Below, in pieces: positions 20,952-30,383 of a stretch of DNA of 64,000 bases (position 1 is the stretch's first letter; each line of letters opens with the position of its first letter). Source of the DNA: Phaeophleospora eucalypticola (Eukaryota > Ascomycota > Dothideomycetes > Mycosphaerellales > Mycosphaerellaceae); NCBI GenBank assembly GCA_022814565.1, contig JAKLNG010000002.1:186001-250000 (forward strand). Direction: 5' to 3'. The notes beneath the pieces are model-generated. The model saw only the letters and a program-made list of their open reading frames with translations, had not been told where the DNA came from and did no database searches. The translations under genes and the position numbers were made by a program.

Positions 20952-22463
20952 ATGCTGGCCAACATAGCCGCGATGCAATGCAGTCGCAAGACGATCCTGG
21001 TTCTTGCAGCTGTCGCCACTTTTCTCGTCCTGGGGTCGACACTATTGACTCTACAGAGCGATGAGTATGGCCGAAGAGCATCGAAGGTCATCCATCAGGC
21101 GGTCGACTCAGTCCAGGAAGTAACGAGGCCACACCAGGTTAAGAAACCACCCATTCGCATAGGCAAACCTTCTTACGATGAATCGGATGCCTACTGTAAA
21201 GAGTTTCCAGACCCGGGCAATATAGCCGTCATTCTCAAGACTGGCGCTACTGAGCTCTATGAAAAAGTCCCTATGCAACTGGCCACCTCATTACGATGCG
21301 TCCACCAGCCCATTATCCTGTCAGACCTCGAGCAAAGTCTAGGAGACATAAAAGTGCACGACGTGCTATCCAACGTCTCGCCCTCAGCGATGGAAGACAA
21401 CACAGACTTCAACATTTACCGTCTTCAACAAGAATACGTCGCAACCGGACGAGAAAACGAACTCCCAAGCTTGAGCAAACTCCCCAATAATTCCACCGAC
21501 TGGAGAACAGAAGGCAAAAGCGCCGCCTGGGAGCTAGACAAATACAAATTCCTCCACATGATCGAACGCAGCTGGGCCCTCACCCCAAATCGCGACTGGT
21601 ACCTCTTCGTCGAAGCAGACACGTACCTCAGCTGGCCGAACCTCCTCTCCTGGCTCCCAACCCTCGATCACACGCAGGACCACTACTTCGGCAACGCCAT
21701 CCAGATGCACGAATACAGCGCCACAAAACTCTTCTTCGGGCACGGCGGGTCCGGAATCCTTCTTTCGGGCCCTGTCGTCAGCGCCTTCGCCTCCAAAACC
21801 CCCAGCATCGCGCAAAAATGGGACAAGCGCGTGCACAAAATGTGGTTCGGCGACTTCGTCCTCGCCGCCGCTCTGTACGAAGAACTCTCCATCCGCATTA
21901 CGCAAGGCCAACCTTCCATGACGGGAAACGAGCCCGAAACACAAGCTTTCCTTCCCTCCATATGGTGTCGACCCGTCATCACGGTCCACCACGTCGATAT
22001 GCAGCACACCAACTCTCTCTACCAGTTCGAGAAATCCAACATATCTTCCTCTCCCTTGCTCTGGCGCGACGTCTACAATGCCGCGTTCCCACACGGAATG
22101 CCTTCGAATCACTCCGACTGGGACAACATCTCCGGAGACGACGCGTACGCTCTCAAACCTGGCCCGAGCGAAGCTGAGTCGAAGTCGTACGAAGCTTGTG
22201 AGCTGGCTTGTTCCAAGAATGAGAAGTGTTTCCAGTTTATGTATACCGAGAAGTGGACGAAGAAAGGAGAAGTCCCCGTCGCGGAGAGGTGGTGTCATCA
22301 TAGTCGGGCGATCATTTTGGGGAAGCAGAGGCCGCCGAGGATTGGACAGGATGGGCCGGATTCGGTGCAGAATTGGAGGAGTGGGTGGATGGGGGAGAGA
22401 ATCGCGGATTGGGTTCGGGAGAATCGTCAGTGTCCAGGTGGTGAGATGGAGTGGCCTGGGTAG
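20952..22463 (+). CDS. GT31-like (fringe / core-1 galactosyltransferase type) type II Golgi glycosyltransferase
   Basis: A single exon of 503 aa from the ATG at 20952 (a later in-frame ATG at 20973 is possible). A short cytosolic tail with CSRK precedes a signal anchor (TILVLAAVATFLVLGSTLL), giving type II topology. The catalytic part has WYLFVEADTYLSWPNL, where EAD takes the place of the DxD metal/nucleotide-sugar motif, then FGHGGSGILLSGP, the glycine-rich acceptor motif of fringe-like enzymes, and MWFGDFVLAAAL, equivalent to the (E/D)DV block. The C-terminal region holds a Cys pattern (YEACELACSKNEKCFQFMY) typical of PAN/apple-like modules in fungal relatives. The donor sugar is unknown. 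Expected location is the Golgi lumen. Confidence 0.85.
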   Translation: MLANIAAMQCSRKTILVLAAVATFLVLGSTLLTLQSDEYGRRASKVIHQAVDSVQEVTRPHQVKKPPIRIGKPSYDESDAYCKEFPDPGNIAVILKTGATELYEKVPMQLATSLRCVHQPIILSDLEQSLGDIKVHDVLSNVSPSAMEDNTDFNIYRLQQEYVATGRENELPSLSKLPNNSTDWRTEGKSAAWELDKYKFLHMIERSWALTPNRDWYLFVEADTYLSWPNLLSWLPTLDHTQDHYFGNAIQMHEYSATKLFFGHGGSGILLSGPVVSAFASKTPSIAQKWDKRVHKMWFGDFVLAAALYEELSIRITQGQPSMTGNEPETQAFLPSIWCRPVITVHHVDMQHTNSLYQFEKSNISSSPLLWRDVYNAAFPHGMPSNHSDWDNISGDDAYALKPGPSEAESKSYEACELACSKNEKCFQFMYTEKWTKKGEVPVAERWCHHSRAIILGKQRPPRIGQDGPDSVQNWRSGWMGERIADWVRENRQCPGGEMEWPG

Positions 22464-22770
22464 ATGTTGTACATACCTCATCGTTTTGGTTTTGTATACC
22501 TGAAGTCATGCAATGATTTAATCGCGAAACGTTTGAGACCTTACGAGGTTGAGACGCCGACATTGTCAACGGTGATTTTGTTTTCGATTCGATCCTGATG
22601 AGGTTCTCTGCTCTGAGAATTCTCTTAGAAGTCGAGCTCACTTGAGCAAGTTGCTCCAACGAGCCCAAGCCATTGCCCCTTCTCATTTAGGGTTGTCCAA
22701 TGCTAGCCACTGCAAGGCCAAGCACATTTTCTCCTCTACATTCCTTCCACCTTCTTGCCTCTCACCAATT
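22464..22770. other. Convergent intergenic region
   Basis: 307 nt separating two converging stop codons. It should contain both 3' UTRs. Nothing else seen. Confidence 0.5.
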
Positions 22771-24867
22771 TCAATCCACATTGTCCATCTCTCCGTGGTC
22801 GATATCGTTCTCTTCATCCTCAAACATGAAGCCGTCGGGCGCTCCAGTCTGTTGGCCAGCAGTGCCGTCTTGAGCTGGAGGTGGTCCGCTGGCCGAAGGT
22901 GGTGCGTTAGCTGGCGGTGGGTTGGCCGGAACGTTTGCTGCGGCACCAGCACCACCGGCGGCCTGTGGATGTGGTGGTGCTCCTATGATACCGCCACCAA
23001 TCGAAACATGTACGTTGCCTGTCCCAAAGAGGCCTTGCAGCGAATTCAGCAAGGCATTGGTAGCTCCGTGGCCATTTCCAGCCCCCGCATTTGGCGGCGG
23101 AGCATTCGGTAGTGGTGCGGCGCCGTTACCATTCTGGCCTCCTGCTGCCTGAGCCTGGGCCTGTTGAGCAGGAGGTCCTGCAGCAAAGATCGGCGGTAGC
23201 GGTATTGGTGGCGGTCCCACGCCCAACATGGCGTTGAAAATGTCGTAGTCCGTCATCTCCTCCCCGCCGAGGTTGGCTTCTCTCATGAAGATGGGCAGGT
23301 GCTTCTGAATTTCGTCTCTTCCGAATAGACAGATGTTGTACCCACGCTCGGGCGTCTTCGTGCCTGGTGCCATGTCTTCAGCAGGTGCCCGAAAGTCCTT
23401 GCCTGTATACTTCTCGCATTTATTGGCAACTTGAGGCAGCGTACGGGGCACTGCTTCTTCCTCTGCTGCAGATTCCTCAGGTTCATGTGATTTGGTCGTG
23501 TCGTCTTGCGAGATGAGGTCGGGGGGCTCGTCATCGGAGTCGCTGCCTTCGTCGTCCATCCACTCGTCGGGGTAGTTCTCAGCACCAAAACCACTGCCGA
23601 CCTCATCATCTTCATCACCTGGTTTGACCGGCTCCAGAAAGTAAGCTCGCTGGCCGCAGACAAGCAGGTACATGAGGTGCAGATGGTCCAGAGCCGGCAT
23701 CGTCTTCATCGCTGCAAGAACCGGTGCCCACGAGTCATTCTCGCCGATCAATTCGACCGCTTGGAGGCCAAAGAAACGTGTAGCCTTCAGCCTGTTGACG
23801 ATGCTGAGCAGAGATGGCATGTCAATGCAGAGGCCTTGAATGACGAGGCTTGTCAATCTGCTCAAGTCGAGGTTGGCAGCAAGTGACCAACATATTTGCT
23901 TGGACCATTCGCCACTATCAAATATCAATGCCAGGCTGGTAGCCGAGCCAAACACTGGCGCCAACGCCTTCATCCTCTTGGTTGCTCTCGTCAAGTCGTT
24001 CAGAGTGTCTTCTTTGCCAGGGGAAAGGAGGTGTGTTCGAAATTGGAGCTGCAAGTCGCTAACTCCGACAAAGGCATCACCGAGATCGCGAAGCGTCTTT
24101 GACTTGAGATTGAAATCGGTGACAGGAGAGAGTCCGTGGTAGTTACTGATTCGAAAGCGAGTACCGAAGTGAGTGATTGTGTTGATACCTGACTCGGCCA
24201 CGGCACGAAGCATTGTCTTGAACACGTGGGTCTGAGCGGAGCAGAACTCGGCGGTCGTAGAGTCGTGGGCGGAGTCTGCAGGAGCGAAGAAAGGGCGGAT
24301 CGAGGTGGTGCGCCGACACTTGTTCAGGCCTCTACATTCGACACCAGGAGGCAGCGAGCTTGGGGCGTCGACAATGCGTAGTCCTCTGAGCTCGGGTAGA
24401 TTCTTGAATGCGTCGACCAGGAAGCGTTTGTCTTTCTCAGTTTCTTGAAGTTTCTTCTGGTCTTGCATGTAGAAGTGGTAGGCCTCTCGCTGACGAACGG
24501 TTGGGCTCCAGAGGCAGCCCGATCGGCCTTCACACTGCAGCGGGCTTTCCGGGAAGGTGGCAGTGATCAAGAAGACCTCTTTCAGAAAGCGGCGCAACTT
24601 GTTGCTGTTGGCAATGTTGGCAAGCCCCTTCAAGCTATCGGTTGTGAACATGAAGCATTTCGCGGCGAAGTACTCGGTTGCAAACTCGTGGAGGCTCTTG
24701 ACCTCGACGTCCTTGCAGGTCAAGCGCAACGCGGCGATATCGTCGGAGCCCAGCTTAACGGCGATTTGCGAGAGGAGCTCCTCAGGCAGTGTGGCCAGGG
24801 GAGAGGATGCATTGACGCCGACGACGTCTGGCGTCGGCGGATCTGAGTTGGCCTCGACAGTCGCCAT
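22771..24867 (-). CDS. F-box protein with LRR-like middle and Pro/Gly/Ala-rich tail
   Basis: A single exon of 698 aa from the ATG at 24867 (MATVEANSDPP). The frame is open to 24999, but the family-like N-terminus starts here. The F-box at residues about 20-65 reads SPLATLPEELLSQIAVKLGS, then DIAALRLTCKDVEVKSL. Residues 150-430 are helical/strand repeats resembling the irregular leucine-rich repeats of fungal F-box proteins. An acidic block (DDEGSDSDDEPPDLIS) and a glutamate-rich segment follow, then an extensive low-complexity tail of P, G, A, N and Q from about residue 560 to 690. It probably acts as the substrate receptor of an SCF ubiquitin ligase. The substrate is unknown. Confidence 0.85.
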   Translation of the reverse strand: MATVEANSDPPTPDVVGVNASSPLATLPEELLSQIAVKLGSDDIAALRLTCKDVEVKSLHEFATEYFAAKCFMFTTDSLKGLANIANSNKLRRFLKEVFLITATFPESPLQCEGRSGCLWSPTVRQREAYHFYMQDQKKLQETEKDKRFLVDAFKNLPELRGLRIVDAPSSLPPGVECRGLNKCRRTTSIRPFFAPADSAHDSTTAEFCSAQTHVFKTMLRAVAESGINTITHFGTRFRISNYHGLSPVTDFNLKSKTLRDLGDAFVGVSDLQLQFRTHLLSPGKEDTLNDLTRATKRMKALAPVFGSATSLALIFDSGEWSKQICWSLAANLDLSRLTSLVIQGLCIDMPSLLSIVNRLKATRFFGLQAVELIGENDSWAPVLAAMKTMPALDHLHLMYLLVCGQRAYFLEPVKPGDEDDEVGSGFGAENYPDEWMDDEGSDSDDEPPDLISQDDTTKSHEPEESAAEEEAVPRTLPQVANKCEKYTGKDFRAPAEDMAPGTKTPERGYNICLFGRDEIQKHLPIFMREANLGGEEMTDYDIFNAMLGVGPPPIPLPPIFAAGPPAQQAQAQAAGGQNGNGAAPLPNAPPPNAGAGNGHGATNALLNSLQGLFGTGNVHVSIGGGIIGAPPHPQAAGGAGAAANVPANPPPANAPPSASGPPPAQDGTAGQQTGAPDGFMFEDEENDIDHGEMDNVD

Positions 24868-26538
24868 GTCGGCGGCCAGCTCAGCGGTGTGTGTGTGGTG
24901 TAGATCGGGGAGGTGTCGATGAAGGTGTCGAGAGGAAGAGAGTGTGCCTGGTGTTTCCAAAAGTTGAAGAGAGGAGCTGAGGTGCGTGTTGAGTAGCACG
25001 TTGCTGCGGCGAGCTGCAGTGCACGGGTTGTGGTCGACCAGTTGGAGAGCAGAAGTTGATGGACAAGCAAACGGGCCAGCGGAAAGTCGCAGCGAATGTC
25101 GTCGACGGCGAGGTGAAGTGGAAAGCGATCGAAGCCGCGAGAAGCAGACGGCGACGCGTGAACGGGCAGGCGGGAGCGATTCCAGGTTGTGCGTGTTGTA
25201 CGTGTGAGAGTCGCGAGGTGATGTTCCTTCCCAAATTAACCACTTTCGCCCACCGCATTGGGTCGTAACTTCCTTGTTCGAATAGGCCTGGAGACCCAGG
25301 CAACAGTGGGTTGCCTAAGGCGCCTATCCAGATGTTTGCTTTCCTGTTCATGATAAGTACCTAGTAACCCTGACATCGAGGTCACTTCTGTTGTTGATGC
25401 CTCGATCACCATCCACCAGCCAGATAATCGCTTCATTTTGGCCCACGATTCTCCGCATCGGCTTCTCGCACGCTCACCTAGTATCTTCTTCAGTAATATC
25501 GCGATGCCAGACGAACACCTCCTATCTCGGACTTGTACCTACGAGGATGTGCGCAGGACAACTTGCTAAACAGCATGCACTCCCCGGGCTTTTCGCGCTC
25601 CATGTCGGGGGCTGCTCAGGGCAAAGCGGACCGATATCAACACATTCGCTTCGACTCGGAGATACATACCTTGACGGATATTGGAGAGTCTGCTTCGCTC
25701 TGTCGCATTCTCCATGAGATGCGTGTTGACGCTTGCTGGACATTGGGTTCGACATCACTCCGAATCTGCATTGAGGCCCCAGCGCTACCGATCACACCTT
25801 CTCAACGGTGTTAGCGACGGCAATCCCAGCCATACATCTCAGCAATCTTTCAGTCGTCACTCGCTCAGAGTCTCCACCGCCATCCGCAATCTAGGAGGTG
25901 AAGTCTGGATACAATATTTAATTTCCGCCGTGTAGGAGGTGGAAGATGGTAGCTTTTCACGTGGAGCGGTCAAGCTCGGCGGCACAGCACGCGTCCTTTT
26001 CTTGGAACTGCTGCAGCAGCCACTCTAATTCATCCAAAACAGGGCACAGGCGCACGGCACGGATGGCGGGAATGCGCCTCAGCCACGCGTGCCCGCTCCG
26101 AGAAGCGTTTCTTCGACCCTCCGATGCATCGCCTCCCCCAGAACGACTTGTCACTTCGCATTCACCCATGAATCGCTGAGAACTCCCCTCACTTCTTCTT
26201 GTTATCGTGCTCTTGGAGTTGTTGTCGTTGTTCTTGTCAATCAATTCAACCTCCTCGGCTTCTTTGGCAACCATCGCGTTCTAGCGTCAGCCGTGTCAGC
26301 ATCCATCCGATCCTCTGCCAGCAGTGCAACTCCTCGAACTTCTGATTTCTGAAGATTCACGTTGCGTATCCACGCACGACTCGATACCGCGCATCGCTCT
26401 CTCATCGAAACCTCTCGCTGAACCGTGCACCATTTGCGATCTCCAACGAGCCTGCCAGCGACGCTCGTTCATGCGATTGTAGCTCTCTCATGCGATAGCC
26501 CTGCAGCCGCCCGTCTACCTACCGGGTGTTGGGTCGCC
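24868..26538. promoter_or_regulatory. Divergent intergenic region, no gene seen
   Basis: 1.67 kb between the F-box gene (minus) and the membrane protein gene (plus). The first few hundred nt upstream of each ATG are probably leaders. The plus-strand frame into the second gene is also open from an in-frame ATG at 26425. No RNA gene or repeat recognised. Confidence 0.5.
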
Positions 26539-28102
26539 ATGCTGCTCCTCAGACATGTAGACGCAAAAACTTTGGAGCGGAGGCAACAGGACCCTCCTCC
26601 ACCCCCTCCGAAACAGGATCATTCAAGCAGCTCTACTGCAGTTGTCGCTGTGAGTTCTACTTGAATCCGCTAGGCTGGTAGCGAGACCGTTGTGACTGAC
26701 CCCTCTCCCGCAGGCTGTTATTGCCGCAGTATTGGGCGTCTTACTGCTAGCACTGTTGTTCATATACATTCGAAAGTTACGACAGCGAAACGCAAATCCG
26801 AAATACATCCCGACAGAGTATCTGAAGCGAAAATGGCAAAATTGGAAGCCGCGATCGATAGGGCGGGGTACGAAGGGATCTTACAGCTCACAATTACAAG
26901 ACAATGCCTCGACGCAGACAAGATATCTTGGAGGCGATGATCAAAGTGCTCATGCGAGCAGGCAAGACCTTCCAGACCTGGAGCGCGCACAAGCAGCGGA
27001 GGTCGCGGAAACTGGCGATGGAGTCGAGCGACATACGAGCGTCCGGTCTGTGATGACCCTACCCCCCTATTCGCGATCAGTGCGAGAGAACGAGCGCATA
27101 CTTGGCCGTGAAGGCGACAGAGACGGCATTGATGTGGTTGTTGAGGCGCCGGAAACAGAGCAAGAAGAGGAGGGCAGAAGGGAAGAAGAGATGGAGAGCC
27201 TATACCAGATTCGGCTGCAACGAAGAACAGAAGTCGCAGAGCGTGAAGATCGAAGACGACGGAGGCGCGAGGCCAGACGTCGTGGAGACTTTGCTGAAGT
27301 TGAGCGAATACGGATAGAGTCGCTGACTGCAACTCAATTGCGGGAAACCCAGGGCGCCCAGGCCATGATCGCGCAGCACCAAGGAGCGAATCGAGAACGA
27401 CGTGTAAGCAGTGTCAGCTATGCTGACTTGGGAGTTGCCAGGCACGACGGCACAAGACTCAGAGACCACAACAGAATGAGAGCGAATTCAGCCGAGTCTG
27501 ACAGCAGACCTCTCTTGGACTCAGCTGCCAGCATGAGCGACGGCGCCAGCTTGCGACCTTGGTCAACGAGAGGTTCGCAACCATTCACGCATCACAGAAA
27601 TCAGTCGCAAGTCGACTCACTCGCATCGCTCTCGGATGCTGACTCGGAAATGGTGGACATGGGCGACCTACCGCCGTTCGGAAGAGCTGGCAGCGATTTT
27701 GAGGTCGTGACGATGAACCAAGGAACCCATTCCCGCAACGGATCCACTTTCACATCAGGTGGTCGCAGCCGTGCTTCTACGAACACCGGACCGGTGAGGC
27801 CTTCAATCGACACAACAAGGACAAACGGCGATCTTGGTGAAGGTCAAATCCCTAGCGCAGAGCCGCCGTCGTACGAGGGCGAGGGCTTTGAAGAGGCGCC
27901 GCCTTACACTTCACCGGTCGAGCAGAGAGCACCACAGCGGCTGCCTTCGCAATCAGAGCGCCCTCAGGCGCCACGGCTATCTTCTGGCGAGAACGGAGCC
28001 CCTTCTCTGCCAGAAATAGGCAGGCTACCCAGCATTCGCATCGCAAGCGCAACTCCCATTGATACAAGACGGCCAAGTCTGCCCGGAACGGTCCAGGAGT
28101 GA
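26539..28102 (+). CDS. Single-pass membrane protein with PY motifs; candidate ubiquitin-ligase adaptor
   Basis: Two exons (26539-26649 and 26714-28102), with donor GTGAGT and acceptor CGCAG, give 499 aa. A short Pro/Ser-rich N-terminus (about 33 aa, six consecutive prolines) precedes one TM helix (AVIAAVLGVLLLALLFIYI) and a basic stop-transfer RKLRQR, so the long tail is probably cytosolic. The tail includes an E/R-rich helix around residues 170-230, many Ser/Arg phosphosite-like patches, and the motifs LPPYS, EPPSY and APPY. EPPSY fits PPxY and LPPY fits LPxY, both bound by WW domains of Nedd4/Rsp5-type ligases. Small membrane adaptors of Rsp5 such as Rcr1/2 share this plan. The start could also be the in-frame ATG at 26425. 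Confidence 0.78.
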
Positions 28103-28359
28103 GATCGTCACTCGACAAAGTGTCTTCGGTTTTGCCATACTCAAAGATTGTACATCTGCAACATTTAGCGAGCGGGTTTTCATCATTTACTGCAAGAAAT
28201 TCTTAACGTGAGAACGAGACCAAAGATCTAATGAGAGCGAACTTTCACCATTTGCAACCAACAAAGAGGGTAATCTGATGGCTTGAGCATGTACATAACC
28301 TGTACGTTGAAGAAGGGCCATATCTAACTTCATTGTCATTGCTAGCTCGACCATTTCAG

Positions 28360-28765
28360 TCACTCAACCCCTTCCTCCACCTTCCCATCGTAATTCTCGC
28401 TAATCGCCTTCTCCAACTCCTTCGCCTTCGCCCCCGTGACGCTATCCTTCAAATCCCCGTCTTGGAATATATGAAATGTCGGCATCTGGTTGGCCGCGAG
28501 TTCTTGCGAGATATCTGCTCCTCACACATCAATACATGAATACGCACAACCAACTAATGGTAGAGGATCGTCGGGAGATCATACCAAGCGCTGTATCGGT
28601 GTCGTAGTTGTAGAATCTCGCCTCAGGGTATTTCTGCATCAGTTTCTCGATAAAGGGCGCGATGGCTTTGCATTGGGAACACCAGGTAGTTGTTGCTTCG
28701 AGGATGGCGGTGCCGGGGGCGTTGGAGGCTTTGAGGTATTCGGGGAGGGTTTTCAGTTCTTGCAT
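28360..28765 (-). CDS. Thioredoxin-like protein with atypical WCSQC active site
   Basis: Two exons (28765-28585 and 28514-28360), with donor GTATGA and acceptor AGCAG, give 111 aa, the usual length of a cytosolic thioredoxin. The active site is TTTWCSQCKAIAP instead of WCGPC. The fold-conserved FYNYDTDTA and the cis-proline loop QMPTFHIFQDG are present. The redox cysteine pair is intact but the two residues between them (S, Q) differ from classical thioredoxins, which should change redox potential. The GTATGA donor is weaker than others in the window. Two tandem Yap1-type sites about 300 nt upstream suggest oxidative-stress induction. No signal peptide. Confidence 0.88.
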
Positions 28766-29336
28766 CTTTCTCTTGAATGCGTGTCGAGCTGCTGTTGAAA
28801 GTTTTGATATCTGGAAAACAATTGATGCTGGGATTGTGTGTATTCTGGAGCTGGATGCAATTCTACGTCATGTCAATGCTGTCGTGCATGTGACAGAGCT
28901 CAAGCTGTTGCTTCCCTTCGTCCATGTAGATGGACATGATTGGATGCTTTTTGACGGAAGCTAAGGGGAGGACATGCATGGTGAATTTCCATACACACTG
29001 GAAACCCAAGTCGCGAACTTCATTGGTTGATACTGGAGACGCGCTAAAGAACAGGCTTTGTTACTAACGTTACTAACGTTGCTATCAGAGTCCGACAACT
29101 TGGCTCCGCACCCACCTTTCACAAGCACCTATTTTTGGTCACGGCTTTTTGTGGTCATAGAAACCATCGAGGGGGTCTGAGAATGCTGTAGAATAGAACT
29201 GCTGCTCTGTAGCCGCTATCAATCGACCTTTTCCCCCTGCCATGTTGGTCTCCGAAAAATAACAGATATACCCTTCCAACGCCAACCCAGACACAGAACG
29301 GAAACTCCTCTCGAGATCCCATCCCATCCCGCATCT
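28766..29336. other. Intergenic: promoter of the thioredoxin-like gene
   Basis: 571 nt containing the tandem TTACTAA sites. No further gene seen. Confidence 0.5.
29061..29076 (+). promoter_or_regulatory. Tandem Yap1/AP-1-type response elements
   Basis: TTACTAA occurs at 29061-29067 and again at 29070-29076, a perfect 9-nt tandem (GTTACTAAC repeated). TTA(C/G)TAA is the consensus of Yap1-family bZIP factors and works in either orientation. The sites lie about 300 nt upstream of the thioredoxin-like start codon, a classic Yap1 target class. Confidence 0.5.
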
Positions 29337-29876
29337 TCAACTCCTACAAAGCACCTTCACCCGCCGACTCGCCCCTCTCTGCCTCTCCCCATCCCCTCCA
29401 CCACCAATACCAACAACCCTATCCAGCACCTCCCCCACTTTTCCCCCAATAACCTCCGCAACTCTCGCACTCGTCGTCTCCACCCTCACCGCAACACACC
29501 CCAACCTTCCATACCCCTCCAGCACTCCCTTCAACTCCGCCATCGCCACCTCCACACTCTCCAAATAATAAACACACATCCGAACCCTCAACCGCCTCAC
29601 CTGCCTCGTGAAACTTTTCTTCCCAAAAAACGCTCCCGAGGTGTGCACTTGCGTGAATATTTTGTTTCGGGTGAGATTCGCGGTTGTGAAGTTGAGGGCG
29701 ATGTCGTGCACAAAGGTGTGGAAGAAGGAGTCCCGGGCGAGGCGCAGGAAGCGCTGCGAGTACGCGTGGGAGGAGATGTAGGCGCTGAAGTCGAGGCGGG
29801 AGTGCAGGCGGTGCGGGACGTTGTGGGAGAGGATTTGGAGGAGGACTTCGTCGGGGAGGGAGGTGATGTTCGCCAT
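29337..29876 (-). CDS. Short F-box-like protein
   Basis: A single exon of 179 aa from the ATG at 29876; the frame continues upstream, but this start places the F-box at the very N-terminus. Residues 5-30 read ITSLPDEVLLQILSH, the start of an F-box, followed by YSQRFLRLARDSFFHTFVHDIAL, typical of fungal F-box proteins. The C-terminus is basic (RRVKVLCRS) after a glycine run. No LRR or WD40 domain follows, so it is a short or reduced member. An in-frame start at about 30008 would add 44 residues of low-complexity sequence. Confidence 0.6.
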   Translation of the reverse strand: MANITSLPDEVLLQILSHNVPHRLHSRLDFSAYISSHAYSQRFLRLARDSFFHTFVHDIALNFTTANLTRNKIFTQVHTSGAFFGKKSFTRQVRRLRVRMCVYYLESVEVAMAELKGVLEGYGRLGCVAVRVETTSARVAEVIGGKVGEVLDRVVGIGGGGDGERQRGASRRVKVLCRS

Positions 29877-30383
29877 GATTCTGGAGGGAAGACAGGATTG
29901 TGGAGAGATGCTGAATGTTTCTCTAGGTTGGAGAGGCGTCCTGCGCTCAGGTGGAATTTCGTTGTGAGTCCGTGTCCCTGCGGAGAAGGCTTGCCCAAGG
30001 GATTTCATAGAACAATGGTTTTATACCTCTCCTGCCTTGAATCCTCGCGGCAAAGAGAAAATCATCCCCGGCTTGGCCTGGAGTGGTGATTGTGTTACCG
30101 TTACACAACCTCAAAACACGGAACGATCTGTGGTTCGCCCAGCAATGATGCGGCAAACTGCGAAATCTGATCTGTCAAATTCCATCTTCCTGGGTGCGTT
30201 ATCGCACATCTCCACATGGTCGAACCAGACGGCTTCCAGGAAAAGAATGGTGAAGTCAGTAATCAGAGCTGTTCGCGAATGAGAGCGGATGTGTACGTCA
30301 AGATAACCCTGCGTTGCATGGAAACTGCTGTGCCTACATCGGATCTACTCTGCAGACTTCCGCGAATCCACATGTTCAACTGT
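29877..30383. other. Intergenic, no gene seen
   Basis: 507 nt between the stop of the beta-lactamase-fold gene and the start of the short F-box gene, both minus strand. Nothing recognised. Confidence 0.45.

Noticed and set aside
21534..22481. 315-codon minus-strand open frame
   Set aside because: Antisense to the GT31-like gene, with Arg/Val/Glu-rich content typical of a mirror frame.
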